From Ilyomonas sp965247435 (GTDB lineage Bacteria > Bacteroidota > Bacteroidia > Chitinophagales > Chitinophagaceae), in assembly GCA_965247435.1 (NCBI GenBank), contig OZ252019.1, positions 2,604,001 through 2,668,000 on the forward strand: 64,000 nt of DNA, given 5' to 3'. This document shows, in pieces, positions 9,143 through 17,598 of the stretch. The notes beneath the pieces are model-generated. The model ran no database searches. It worked only from the letters and a program-made list of their open reading frames with translations, and was not told the DNA's origin. The position numbers and the translations under genes are program-made. Numbering within the stretch: the first letter of the stretch is position 1; each line of letters begins with the position of its first letter.

Positions 9143-9951
9143 TGACATTACGGGAAGATATAATAAATAAATTCTCTGCTTTATTTAAAAGTAAATACAA
9201 AAAAATTGGTTATGACTTTATAGATATCAGGAAGATTAAGTCGTTTAATAAGAACAAAGTAAATTCCTATACTTTCCTTCAGAAGAAAATATACTTTAAA
9301 AGCCCGTTTGAGTATTTACATAGCCTTCATGAGATATTCATACTCGAAATATATAAAATTAAACTTCCGGTTAATGCTTGCATTATAGATTGCGGTGCAA
9401 ACATTGGTATAAGCGTTCTATACTTAAAAAACCGTTTTCCTGACTCAACATTAATCGCTTTTGAACCTGATAAACAAAATTTTGAAATTTTAAATTTAAA
9501 TATAAAGTCATTCAATTTTAAAAATGTGGAGATCCGTAATGAAGCGGTTTGGATCGAGGATACTTATTTAAATTTTTCAAATGAAAGCTCAATGAGTAGT
9601 AAAATAAGTAATGAAACAAATTCTGTGAATAATGTTAACGTTAAAGCCATCCGCCTTAAAGATATTATTAATCAAAAAATAGACTTTCTTAAAATTGATA
9701 TTGAAGGTGCAGAATATGAAGTACTTATGGACATGCAAGACAAATTATATCTTGTACAAAACATGTTTGTAGAATATCATGGTTCGTTCTTACAAACCAC
9801 TGAGCTAACCAATATATTTAATATATTAAGTTTCAATAAGTTTAACTATTACATTAAAGAAGCTGCGCCTGTTTATGCAACACCTTTTTTTAGGGCAACA
9901 GGTAGTTTAGCTTATGATGTGCAGTTAAATATATTCTGTTTTAAAAATTAA
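9142..9951 (+). CDS. FkbM family methyltransferase
   Basis: This is a SAM-dependent O-methyltransferase of the FkbM family, probably methylating a hydroxyl of a surface sugar. Motif I is IIDCGANIGISVLYLK (about residues 83-98), the acidic strand is IAFEPDKQN, and the family signature FLKIDIEGAEYEVL lies near residue 180. The ATG at 9142 shares its A with the TGA of the upstream gene; a GTG at 9139 is an alternative start. The coding sequence is very AT-rich compared with the flanking mqnA and purB, which suggests a different origin for this part of the cluster. It converges on mqnA with an 18-base gap and no clear terminator. Confidence 0.85.
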   Translation: MTLREDIINKFSALFKSKYKKIGYDFIDIRKIKSFNKNKVNSYTFLQKKIYFKSPFEYLHSLHEIFILEIYKIKLPVNACIIDCGANIGISVLYLKNRFPDSTLIAFEPDKQNFEILNLNIKSFNFKNVEIRNEAVWIEDTYLNFSNESSMSSKISNETNSVNNVNVKAIRLKDIINQKIDFLKIDIEGAEYEVLMDMQDKLYLVQNMFVEYHGSFLQTTELTNIFNILSFNKFNYYIKEAAPVYATPFFRATGSLAYDVQLNIFCFKN

Positions 9952-9969
9952 TTTCAATACTGCTAACGG

Positions 9970-10713
9970 TTACAGATTTTCAATCATCTCCAGAAACAAT
10001 TTCATTCCCTTCCGTTTTTCGTCCGTTAAGGCGTAACTGATATTTTCGGTGTAATATTTATTTAAACTGTACGCAGCAAACGGGTTCTCCGCAATTACGT
10101 CATTTAAGTGCGCCAGGCCAATTGCATTGGCTTCATTAAAAAGTGCACTAAAGGCTTCCGGCAGTTGTTTATTAGCTATCCAGGCAGCAAAAACAAAAGG
10201 CAGGCCTGTAAAGGTTATCCAGGCTTCCGCCAGATCGTAAATGTACGGCGAAACATGCCGCTGCTCCAGCGCGCGGTCTCCGATTACCACGCCGGCAGTT
10301 TTGCCCCTGATATGATTTCTAAAGTCTTCTTTGGCGTCTTCTAATAGAGGATTCAACTTCCAATAATGTTTTAGTAACACTTTACACAGAGCAACTGATG
10401 TTTTGCTTTGATAATCCAGCAATATCGTATCAATTTCATCAACCGGCACATCGCTAAAAAGACAAACACTGGCTACCGGGCCTTCAGCGCCTATGCAATA
10501 ATCGCCTACAAGGTGCCACTCTTTTAACCTGGGAATGATAGCCACCGGAACGAGGCCGATATCAAGCTTTCCTTCTTTAAGCAGGTTGGCAATTCTGGAA
10601 GGATAATCAATTACAAGCTCCATTTGCTCCATCAGCGCTGCAGACCGGGTAATGCCATACAGGAGCGGCTTGGTATTTAAATAACTAACGGCTCCTACGC
10701 GTATCTTATTCAA
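9970..10713 (-). CDS. mqnA: MqnA, chorismate dehydratase of the futalosine menaquinone pathway
   Basis: MqnA dehydrates chorismate to 3-[(1-carboxyvinyl)oxy]benzoate, the first step of the futalosine route to menaquinone. The 247-residue protein starts with the hallmark GAVSYLNTKPLLYG. It continues with the periplasmic-binding-protein-like pattern of the family, including GKLDIGLVPVAIIPRL near residue 48 and GAEGPVASVCLFS near residue 77. Length and start agree with the family. It stands alone, while the MqnE gene is at 35.8 kb. It diverges from purB across about 106 bases that must hold both promoters. Function is confident. Confidence 0.93.
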   Translation of the reverse strand: MNKIRVGAVSYLNTKPLLYGITRSAALMEQMELVIDYPSRIANLLKEGKLDIGLVPVAIIPRLKEWHLVGDYCIGAEGPVASVCLFSDVPVDEIDTILLDYQSKTSVALCKVLLKHYWKLNPLLEDAKEDFRNHIRGKTAGVVIGDRALEQRHVSPYIYDLAEAWITFTGLPFVFAAWIANKQLPEAFSALFNEANAIGLAHLNDVIAENPFAAYSLNKYYTENISYALTDEKRKGMKLFLEMIENL

Positions 10714-10819
10714 TTAAATTATTTTTGCGTGCAAAGAAAAGCTTTCATCAGGGAAGCGGTTTTTTTAAATTACATTTTTTCAATTCATTTTGCTTTTCTC
10801 AAATCACACTTTTTATTCA

Positions 10820-12169
10820 ATGGATTTACAAAACTTAACTGCTATATCGCCGGTTGACGGACGCTACCGGAACCAGGTAAACGGGCTTGCCGACTACTTT
10901 TCGGAATACGCCCTGATAAAATACAGGGTACAAATAGAGGTTGACTATTTTTTATTTTTGGCGGATAAGAACTTCTTTGTAGTACCGCCTGCTGTTAAGG
11001 AAAAGTTACAGGAAGTGATTGCTCATTTTTCAACTGAGGAAGCAAATAAGATAAAAGCGATAGAAGCTATTACGAACCACGATGTAAAAGCGGTAGAATA
11101 TTTTTTAAAGGAAGAGATTACCAACTGGGGTGCCGGCCATTTAAAAGAATGGATACATTTTGGCCTTACCTCGCAGGACATTAATAACACTGCCATTCCG
11201 CTGAGCTGGAAACAGTGCATGTTAACAGAATATCTGCCATTGGTAAACGTAATAAAGCAAACAATTGACAACTATGCACACCAATGGAAAGCCATCCCGA
11301 TGCTGGCGCACACACACGGCCAGCCTGCTTCTCCTACCCTGTTGGGCAAAGAATTGATGGTATTTGTGGAGCGGCTGCACAATGCCCTGAACCTGTTTGC
11401 AAACATTCCTTACGCTGCCAAGTTTGGTGGCGCCACCGGCAACCTGAACGCCCACCATATTGCGTTTCCGGCCTACGACTGGATCGCTGCAGCCAATGAA
11501 TTTGTGAATGAACGGCTCCGGTTGCAGCGGATGCAGTTTACTACGCAAATCGAACACTACGATAGCCTCGCCGCTCACTTCGATGCAATGAAGCGCATCA
11601 ACAATATACTAATTGATCTGTGCCGGGATATTTGGACCTATATCAGCATGGATTATTTTAAGCAGCAAACAAAGCAGGGAGAAGTCGGCTCTTCGGCTAT
11701 GCCGCATAAAGTTAACCCGATTGACTTTGAAAATGCAGAAGGCAACTTTGGTTTTGCAAACGCCCTGTTCGAGCATCTTTCAGCCAAATTACCAATCAGC
11801 CGGTTGCAAAGAGACCTTACCGATTCAACCGTGCTGCGCAATTTAGGAGTGCCCGTTGCTCATACGGTGATCGCCCTGAAATCTTTACAAAAAGGATTGG
11901 GCAAACTGATTTTGAACGAAACGAAGCTGAATGCTGATCTCGAAAACAACTGGGCGGTTGTGGCAGAAGCTATCCAGACCATCTTACGCAGGGAGAATTA
12001 CCCCAATCCCTATGAAGCACTAAAAGCGTTAACACGCGGAAATCTTCATATCACTAAAGAAAGTATTCAGGATTTTATACATACCCTCGATGTAGGCGTC
12101 CGCATTAAGGAAGAACTTTTAGCTATCACACCGCAAACATACACCGGTGTTACTGCTGCTTTCATTTAA
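10820..12169 (+). CDS. purB: Adenylosuccinate lyase
   Basis: PurB splits SAICAR and adenylosuccinate, releasing fumarate, in purine synthesis. The 449-residue protein begins MDLQNLTAISPVDGRY, the start of the E. coli-type PurB branch. It contains the fumarase/lyase superfamily signature GSSAMPHKVNPIDFENAEGN near residues 291-310, the catalytic histidine region AHTHGQPASPT near residue 165, and HFGLTSQDINN near residue 112. An in-frame TTG at 10790 precedes the chosen ATG and is unlikely to be used. The gene converges on pyrF; between the stops lies only a short weak hairpin (12175-12189). Confidence 0.95.
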   Translation: MDLQNLTAISPVDGRYRNQVNGLADYFSEYALIKYRVQIEVDYFLFLADKNFFVVPPAVKEKLQEVIAHFSTEEANKIKAIEAITNHDVKAVEYFLKEEITNWGAGHLKEWIHFGLTSQDINNTAIPLSWKQCMLTEYLPLVNVIKQTIDNYAHQWKAIPMLAHTHGQPASPTLLGKELMVFVERLHNALNLFANIPYAAKFGGATGNLNAHHIAFPAYDWIAAANEFVNERLRLQRMQFTTQIEHYDSLAAHFDAMKRINNILIDLCRDIWTYISMDYFKQQTKQGEVGSSAMPHKVNPIDFENAEGNFGFANALFEHLSAKLPISRLQRDLTDSTVLRNLGVPVAHTVIALKSLQKGLGKLILNETKLNADLENNWAVVAEAIQTILRRENYPNPYEALKALTRGNLHITKESIQDFIHTLDVGVRIKEELLAITPQTYTGVTAAFI

Positions 12170-12232
12170 ATATGACCATTCAGAATGGTAATAATCGTTT
12201 TACTACTGCGGGGAAACGCTCAAAGTATGTCG

Positions 12233-13141
12233 TCAGGATTTAATATAAGACGCCATTTCATCACCATAAGCTTTAGCAGCAGCAGCCGCCTTTTCAGCAA
12301 AATCTTCCCCAGCAGAAGCATTTATAATAGCGCGGCTCACATTTACCAGTAAACCGGTATCACCATTCATTCCGTGTTCGCTTACTTCCTGCAGGCTGCC
12401 GCCCTGTGTGCCAACGCCGGGTACCAGCAGGAAGTGATCAGGTACGATTTTTCGTATTGCGGCCAATTCCTGCGCACGTGTGGCGCCGGTTACAAACATC
12501 AGGTTATCAATAGTTCCCCAGCGGCTCACTTTTTCCAGCACCACTTCATACAAAGGATGCATTGGTTGCTGCAGTTCTGCTTCTACCTCCTCTGTTTCTT
12601 CGGAGTATATTTTTATATGATGTTGTGATACTTCGCTATGCACCGCATGCTTTTTATGAGTGCCGCACACATGCAACATCTCAAAATCGTGCGCACCGAT
12701 GTTGGAAGTAAGCCCTAATACGATTGTAAACTTATTATCGTATTCAAGAAACGGCCGTACGCTGTCTTCACCCATATATGGGTTTACGGTTACTGCGTCG
12801 AATGGAAGGGTTTCAAAAAAAGTTTTGGCATATTGCGCCGAGGTATTGCCAATATCTCCGCGCTTGGCATCGGCTATTTTAAAGTGCGATGCAGCAATAT
12901 AATGCACCGTTTCTTCCATTGCCTCCCAGCCCTTTCTTCCCTGCGCCTCATAAAAAGCAGTATTAATTTTATAACTTATACAAATGTCCTTCGTTGCATC
13001 TATAATGGCTTTATTAAAGCTTACAACAGCATCCGGCCTGCCTTTCAGGTGTTTTGGCAATTTATCAATGTCGGTATCCAGGCCAATGCACAGGTAGGTT
13101 TTCTTTTGCCGGATCTGCTTAATAATGTCGCTTCTGTTCAT
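12233..13141 (-). CDS. pyrF: Orotidine 5'-phosphate decarboxylase (type 2)
   Basis: PyrF decarboxylates OMP to UMP, the last step of pyrimidine synthesis. The 302-residue protein has the N-terminal CIGLDTDIDKLP phosphate-site strand and the catalytic KIADAKRGDIGNT at about residues 88-100. A distal phosphate-binding loop, LVPGVGTQGG, lies near residue 240. This is the longer type 2 form. A TATTTTTG box lies just upstream of the ATG. A diverged copy of its first 103 bases is found about 0.9 kb away at 13941-14043 in the same orientation. Confidence 0.95.
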   Translation of the reverse strand: MNRSDIIKQIRQKKTYLCIGLDTDIDKLPKHLKGRPDAVVSFNKAIIDATKDICISYKINTAFYEAQGRKGWEAMEETVHYIAASHFKIADAKRGDIGNTSAQYAKTFFETLPFDAVTVNPYMGEDSVRPFLEYDNKFTIVLGLTSNIGAHDFEMLHVCGTHKKHAVHSEVSQHHIKIYSEETEEVEAELQQPMHPLYEVVLEKVSRWGTIDNLMFVTGATRAQELAAIRKIVPDHFLLVPGVGTQGGSLQEVSEHGMNGDTGLLVNVSRAIINASAGEDFAEKAAAAAKAYGDEMASYIKS

Positions 13142-13146
13142 ACATA

Positions 13147-13154
13147 CAAAAATA
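13147..13154 (-). promoter_or_regulatory. Possible -7 box (TATTTTTG) of pyrF
   Basis: On the minus strand these bases match the Bacteroidota -7 consensus TAnnTTTG. They end five bases before the pyrF ATG, so transcription from this box would give a leaderless or nearly leaderless mRNA. No clear -33 TTG partner is seen, so support is moderate only. Confidence 0.35.
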
Positions 13155-13292
13155 GTCAGCGGCGTTAAATAAAAGATACGCTTATTAATGTTTGCGGATT
13201 GAACTTTAAATAATGTTAACCGTGCAGTAATATTATATAACTGCTTATAAAGTTTGCGGATATATGAATACTTTTAAGAAAATTTAGATACT

Positions 13293-13769
13293 ATGGCTTA
13301 CGCAAATATAATACTGATAGAAGCGCTGAGAGCAACGGCTGACCGGTTGAGAAAAGGCGCTCTTTATGCATGGGGCAACCACGGAGCCTGTAACTGTGGT
13401 CAATTATTACAATCCATTACACCATTAACCAAAACGGAAATTGTAAGCTATGCGCAAACCGGTACCGGAGAATGGACAGAACTGGCGGAAGAATACTGCG
13501 GCGACACCAGCGCGCCGGTAGGATTGCTGATACAAAAATTACAGGAGATCGGACTAACGCCCACAGACATACACAATATCGAATACCTCGAAGACAAAGA
13601 AGTACTTTACGCATTGCCGGGCGGCTTTCGCTGGCTTAAAAAAAACATTCGCGAAGAGGTAATTCTTTATTTTGAAACCTTTGCCGGTTTGCTGGAAGAG
13701 AAACTGGTGAGCAAAATCAAAATTCCGTATGAGACATTGTTGGTTGAAGAAGAGAATATGTTAACTTAA
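13293..13769 (+). CDS. Conserved hypothetical protein with a CNCG motif
   Basis: This encodes a soluble protein of 158 residues with no signal peptide or membrane segment. I recognise no named domain. Visible features are the motif GNHGACNCGQLLQSI near residues 29-43, with two cysteines and a histidine that could bind metal; a third cysteine (EEYCGD) near residue 69; and an acidic C-terminus. A likely amphipathic N-terminal helix (IEALRATADRLRKGA) precedes the Cys motif. The gene lies between intact pyrF and a decayed pyrF 5' copy, so it may have arrived with or caused that rearrangement. Codon use looks like its neighbours, which supports it being a real gene. Confidence 0.65.
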   Translation: MAYANIILIEALRATADRLRKGALYAWGNHGACNCGQLLQSITPLTKTEIVSYAQTGTGEWTELAEEYCGDTSAPVGLLIQKLQEIGLTPTDIHNIEYLEDKEVLYALPGGFRWLKKNIREEVILYFETFAGLLEEKLVSKIKIPYETLLVEEENMLT

Positions 13770-13872
13770 CCATCCTGTATAAATAAAATCGGCGGAAAAA
13801 ATAAAGCCTTTGCTTCTGCTGCTGAGGATGATGTGTATAGTAATTCAAGATTTTATTTCTACAGGAAAATGC

Positions 13873-13902
13873 TCGTTGCATTTAGCAACGTTTTTAACGT
13901 TG
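13873..13902. other. Nested hairpins in the gap after the CNCG gene
   Basis: Two overlapping perfect inverted repeats lie here: CGTTGC/GCAACG around a five-base loop, and CAACGTT/AACGTTG around a three-base loop (13886-13902). They could form alternative stems. They are about 105 bases past the stop of the upstream gene and lack a long U tract, so a terminator role is only possible. The rest of 13770-13940 shows nothing else. Confidence 0.4.
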
Positions 13903-13940
13903 TTTAAAACAAAGCGAAACTATAAATACTACATCGTGCT

Positions 13941-14043
13941 TGCCTTTCAGGTGTTTGGGCAACTTGTCAATATTCGTATCCAGGCCAATGCATAAGTAAT
14001 TTTATTTCGGTTAAATTTTGGTGATAAATTCGCTTTTATTCAT
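13941..14043 (-). pseudogene. Decayed second copy of the pyrF 5' end
   Basis: These 103 bases align without gaps to the first 103 bases of intact pyrF (13039-13141), in the same orientation. Translated from the ATG at 14043, the remnant reads MNKSEFITKI, then a stop, then another stop three codons later. It then reads YLCIGLDTNIDKLPKHLKGK, close to the intact protein's equivalent. Similarity also seems to continue for about 40 bases upstream of the ATG. Beyond the fragment's 3' side it fades within a few tens of bases. It cannot encode a working enzyme. This is a fossil of a duplication, or of an older pyrF copy that was displaced. Confidence 0.85.
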
Positions 14044-14254
14044 AAGAACAAAAGTGGTAACAGGTGTTGAAAAAAAGCACAACCAAAAGCGAGGCATCAC
14101 AACATTAACCTGATAGCAGTAATGAAGCTGGTGAACAAATAAAATTTATCCATCGGTCGGCGCAATACCAACCGATAGATACGCTTAAAACTCTTGTATC
14201 GAAATTTGAAAAGCAGTTGTAAATTCTTTGAATTTAACGCTGAAATTTCCAATG
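14044..14254. other. Non-coding gap with one hairpin
   Basis: No gene is seen. The first 40 bases resemble the region upstream of intact pyrF. A stem of eight pairs out of nine (14152-14160 with 14168-14176, built on ATCGGT/ACCGAT) is the only other structure. It is not followed by a T run, so I do not call it a terminator. Confidence 0.4.
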
Positions 14255-15811
14255 TTATCTTTCAATAATTACGTTTTGCTTTTTACCAGTGGATAGATTG
14301 GTTATAAAATAGAAGCCGGGTGTTACATGACTAACATCAATACTGCCTGTATGTTCAATTATTTTGTAAGCCATTTGCCTGCCTGATTGTGTGAAAAGCA
14401 TGAATGCTGCTTTGCTCTTTGTGTTAATATTTATTTTATTGGTAGCCGGACTTGGATATACCGAGAAATCAGGAGCTGCATCTTTTACAATTTGCGGGGC
14501 TGGCTTGGTATATTGCATTACAAGGCTCCAGTAATCAACTCCGCCTCTCGATGGCACCGTTTTGTCGCCTGAATAACCGGATAAAGACGAACCACCCAAC
14601 ACATATTCACCCGGCTTTCTTTCTTTTGCAGTAAACAAATTATCATCGCTGCTGCCGCCATAGGTTTTATCCCACATTATCTGGCCAAATTTATTTACCT
14701 TAATTATCCAGTAATCATATCCGCCGCGGCTGTTTTCGGTTTTATTACCTGATGAATCTGAATTAGAATAACCGCCTATCAACAGCCCGCCGTCGCTGGT
14801 TTTTTCAAGAGAAGAAAGCCTGTCATCGCCGTTACCGCCGATTGTTCTTGCTTTCAACACGTTTCCTGCGGTGTCAATCTCGATCAGCCGGTAATCATGA
14901 GTACCATAAGAACCATATTTAATTTCATCTGTATAGCCACCAAGTATATAGCCATTATCCGTTTGCACCAGCGCTGTAATTTTATCATCTCTATACGTAA
15001 TATACTCATCATAATCTTTATTCCAAACCTGGTTGCCGTATTTATCTATCCTGACTGCCTGCGCAAGTTGTGCATTGTAACGCCTGTTAAAGTCACTGCC
15101 GCCAAGTATATAACCACCATCTGGCGTTTGCTGTATCACTGTAGTAACCTCATCTGATCGACTAAAGGCATTCGCGTAATAATATTGACTCCATTGCTTA
15201 GTGCCGTTACTATCTAATTTAACTACCCAATACGTATTGAAATAGTCATCGTTGTCGTCATGATTAATGCCTGCAAGAATATAACCTTTGTCGCTGGTTT
15301 GCTGTAATGAATAGAGTGTAAATTCATCAGAAGAAAGGTCCTCAATAGAAGTATCCGCAATAGTTTTATCCCACTGAATATTACGGTTTTTGTCCAGCTT
15401 TACTATCCAGTAATCTGCATTACTAATGAGCGGGCTTGTTTTATCGCCCGAAACACCACCGGAAGAAGTGCCGCCCAATATATAGCCGCTATCTGTTGTT
15501 TGCTGCACACAGGCAAGCCTTTCATAGCCGCTGCTGCCAATCGTTTTGTCCCATTGTATGGCTCCCGCTTTATCGTATTTCACGATCCAATAATCGCTAC
15601 CGCCGCGGGAAGCTTGTGTTTTGTTACCGGAAATGCCGGAATAAGAAGTGCCGCCTGCAATAGTGCCGCCATCGTTGGTAAGGGCAAGGCACGAAAAATT
15701 ATCATCGGCACTGCCGCCTGCAACCTGCTGCAATTTGATGTTGGGTTGAGCAAAAGAAGTTAAATACATAATGGCTGTACATAACAGCAAAAGGGTAGTT
15801 TTTGGTTTCAT
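14255..15811 (-). CDS. Secreted beta-propeller-like repeat protein with T9SS sorting domain
   Basis: This is an extracellular or surface protein of about 518 residues exported by Sec and then by the type IX secretion system. A signal peptide (MKPKTTLLLLCTAIMYLTSF, ending before AQ) is followed by about seven imperfect repeats of 50-60 residues. The repeats are built on DYWIVKxDKxGxxQWDKT, then DGGYILGGxS, then SGDKTxxSRGG, as expected for propeller blades. The C-terminal 75 residues begin PDFSVYPSPATNKI and form a T9SS type A sorting domain. The ATG at 15811 is preferred over one at 15841 because it starts the signal peptide. Binding partner or substrate is unknown. Confidence 0.85.
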   Translation of the reverse strand: MKPKTTLLLLCTAIMYLTSFAQPNIKLQQVAGGSADDNFSCLALTNDGGTIAGGTSYSGISGNKTQASRGGSDYWIVKYDKAGAIQWDKTIGSSGYERLACVQQTTDSGYILGGTSSGGVSGDKTSPLISNADYWIVKLDKNRNIQWDKTIADTSIEDLSSDEFTLYSLQQTSDKGYILAGINHDDNDDYFNTYWVVKLDSNGTKQWSQYYYANAFSRSDEVTTVIQQTPDGGYILGGSDFNRRYNAQLAQAVRIDKYGNQVWNKDYDEYITYRDDKITALVQTDNGYILGGYTDEIKYGSYGTHDYRLIEIDTAGNVLKARTIGGNGDDRLSSLEKTSDGGLLIGGYSNSDSSGNKTENSRGGYDYWIIKVNKFGQIMWDKTYGGSSDDNLFTAKERKPGEYVLGGSSLSGYSGDKTVPSRGGVDYWSLVMQYTKPAPQIVKDAAPDFSVYPSPATNKININTKSKAAFMLFTQSGRQMAYKIIEHTGSIDVSHVTPGFYFITNLSTGKKQNVIIER

Positions 15812-16147
15812 AAAAATGGTTTTACTAATGTGAAAATACATTAAGGTTATAAGGTGTTTTGCGTATAAAATTTACAAATAAGATCGGCTGGGAAGCAAGT
15901 TAAAGCTATTGAATTTTCTTACATATTGCGGGTATTGCGAATATTTTATTTTCGGCAGTAATAAAGTTTTTCAATTTTTTGCCGTTATTGTTGTACGTTA
16001 TCAACTGGCTATTCTTTGCCGGTGAAAAATACCGGCAAAAGCAGGTTTTTTTAATTTTCAGTTGTTCAGTTACTGCCATCTTTAGAATCGTTATTAAAAA
16101 TTTACTACACTCATTTTGCCCCTACTTTTGCGAAAAATTGTATTAGC
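15812..16147. promoter_or_regulatory. Divergent intergenic region with a -7 box (TACTTTTG) for the FAD oxidoreductase gene
   Basis: This 336-base AT-rich gap separates the T9SS protein gene from the divergent FAD oxidoreductase gene, and no gene is seen in it. TACTTTTG at 16123-16130 matches the Bacteroidota -7 consensus TAnnTTTG and lies 17 bases before the ATG at 16148. A clear -33 element was not identified for either direction. Confidence 0.5.
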
Positions 16148-17569
16148 ATGAATGCTGTACTGCAGAAAGGCACCGTTACGCAGGAATTGGTAAATGATAT
16201 AAAAGTTATCGCCGGCGCGGATTATGTATTTGCCGACGAAGAAAGTCTCCGCAATTACGGCCACGACGAAACGGAGCATTTACTGTACCTGCCGGAAGTA
16301 GTGGTAAAACCCCGCACGACTAAAGAAATCAGCAGTATCATGAAGTTGTGTAATGCGCACCAGATACCGGTAACGCCGCGCGGCGGCGGCACCGGTTTAA
16401 GCGGCGGCGCGTTGCCGCACCTGGGCGGCGTGTTAATTTCGATGGAGCGGTTCAACAATATCCTGCATATAGATGAGCGCAACCTGCAGGTAACCACTGA
16501 GCCGGGTGTTATAACCGAAGTACTGCAAAATGCGGTAAAGGAAAAGGGATTGTTTTATCCGCCCGACCCGAGCAGCCGCGGAAGTTGTTTTATTGGCGGC
16601 AATATTGCCGAAAACAGCGGCGGCCCCAAAGCGGTGAAATATGGCGTGGTAAAAGATTATGTATTAAATTTAGAATTGGTATTGCCGACCGGGGAAATTA
16701 TCTGGACAGGCGCCAATGTGCTTAAAAATTCTACCGGCTACAATCTTACCCAACTCGTTGTTGGCAGCGAAGGCACTTTGGGCATCGTAACCAAGATTGT
16801 ATTAAAGCTACTGCCCTACCCGGCGCATGAGCTGCTGATGCTGGTGCCGTTCGCTTCCCTTGAAAAAGCAAGCGAGGCCGTAAGCGCCATCTTCCGCGCA
16901 GGCTTCAACCCCAGCGCTATGGAACTGGTAGAAATTGATGCACTGAAAATAGTAAGTGAAATGGTGGACAGCCATGCGGTACCGGTAAGTGATGATGTTG
17001 CCGCGCACCTGATTGTGGAGGTGGATGGCAACAATATAGACCAGTTAATGAGCGAGATGGAAGCCATTGCCAACCTGCTGATGAACTACGAAGCAGGCGA
17101 AGTATTTTTTGCAGAGGATGCCCAGCAAAAAGCGGAGTTATGGAAGCTGCGCCGCCGTACCGCGGAAGCAGTAAAGATTGCCGGCTATACCATAGAAGAG
17201 GACACCGTAGTGCCACGCGCTTCTTTGCCAACGCTTATAAAAGGTGTGAAACAATTGGGCAGGGAATATAATTTTAAAGCAGTGTGCTATGGCCACGCCG
17301 GCGATGGCAACCTGCATATCCGTATAAAAAAAGAAGGCACCGAAAACAGTTTGGGCGATACAGAAATGAACAGTGCCCTGCGCGCCTTGTTTCAATTGGT
17401 GTATAGCCTCGGCGGCACCATCAGCGGAGAGCATGGAATAGGACTGGTACAGAAAAGCTACATGGATATTGTGTTTGAGGAAACAAACCTCAACCTGATG
17501 CGTGGCATTAAGAAGGTGTTTGATCCTAACAATATTTTAAATGCAGGAAAAATTTTTGATGCGGTGTAA
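16148..17569 (+). CDS. FAD-linked oxidase of the GlcD/D-lactate dehydrogenase family
   Basis: This is a flavoprotein that oxidises a 2-hydroxy acid such as glycolate or D-lactate. The 473-residue protein has a PCMH-type FAD-binding domain with TPRGGGTGLSGGALP near residues 76-90. PDPSSRGSCFIGGNIAENSGG follows near residues 138-158, and then VGSEGTLGIVTKI. The C-terminal FAD-oxidase domain has the metal-site histidines in CYGHAGDGNLHIR and ISGEHGIG. Length matches GlcD. No GlcE or GlcF partner lies next to it, so electron transfer would need a partner elsewhere. The symbol glcD is possible but substrate specificity is not certain. Confidence 0.85.
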   Translation: MNAVLQKGTVTQELVNDIKVIAGADYVFADEESLRNYGHDETEHLLYLPEVVVKPRTTKEISSIMKLCNAHQIPVTPRGGGTGLSGGALPHLGGVLISMERFNNILHIDERNLQVTTEPGVITEVLQNAVKEKGLFYPPDPSSRGSCFIGGNIAENSGGPKAVKYGVVKDYVLNLELVLPTGEIIWTGANVLKNSTGYNLTQLVVGSEGTLGIVTKIVLKLLPYPAHELLMLVPFASLEKASEAVSAIFRAGFNPSAMELVEIDALKIVSEMVDSHAVPVSDDVAAHLIVEVDGNNIDQLMSEMEAIANLLMNYEAGEVFFAEDAQQKAELWKLRRRTAEAVKIAGYTIEEDTVVPRASLPTLIKGVKQLGREYNFKAVCYGHAGDGNLHIRIKKEGTENSLGDTEMNSALRALFQLVYSLGGTISGEHGIGLVQKSYMDIVFEETNLNLMRGIKKVFDPNNILNAGKIFDAV

Positions 17570-17574
17570 GCGTT

Positions 17575-17582
17575 TAAGTTTG
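17575..17582 (+). promoter_or_regulatory. Possible -7 box (TAAGTTTG)
   Basis: This matches TAnnTTTG exactly and lies 16 bases before the ATG at 17599. A TTTG sits at 17555-17558, 16 bases upstream of the box, slightly closer than usual for a -33 element. It would start a separate transcript for the outer-membrane protein gene inside the gap after the FAD oxidase gene. Confidence 0.45.
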
Positions 17583-17598
17583 TAATAAATAAGCAGTG

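Noticed and set aside
12175..12189. Terminator between purB and pyrF
   Set aside because: The stem ACCATT/AATGGT is only six pairs and has no T run.
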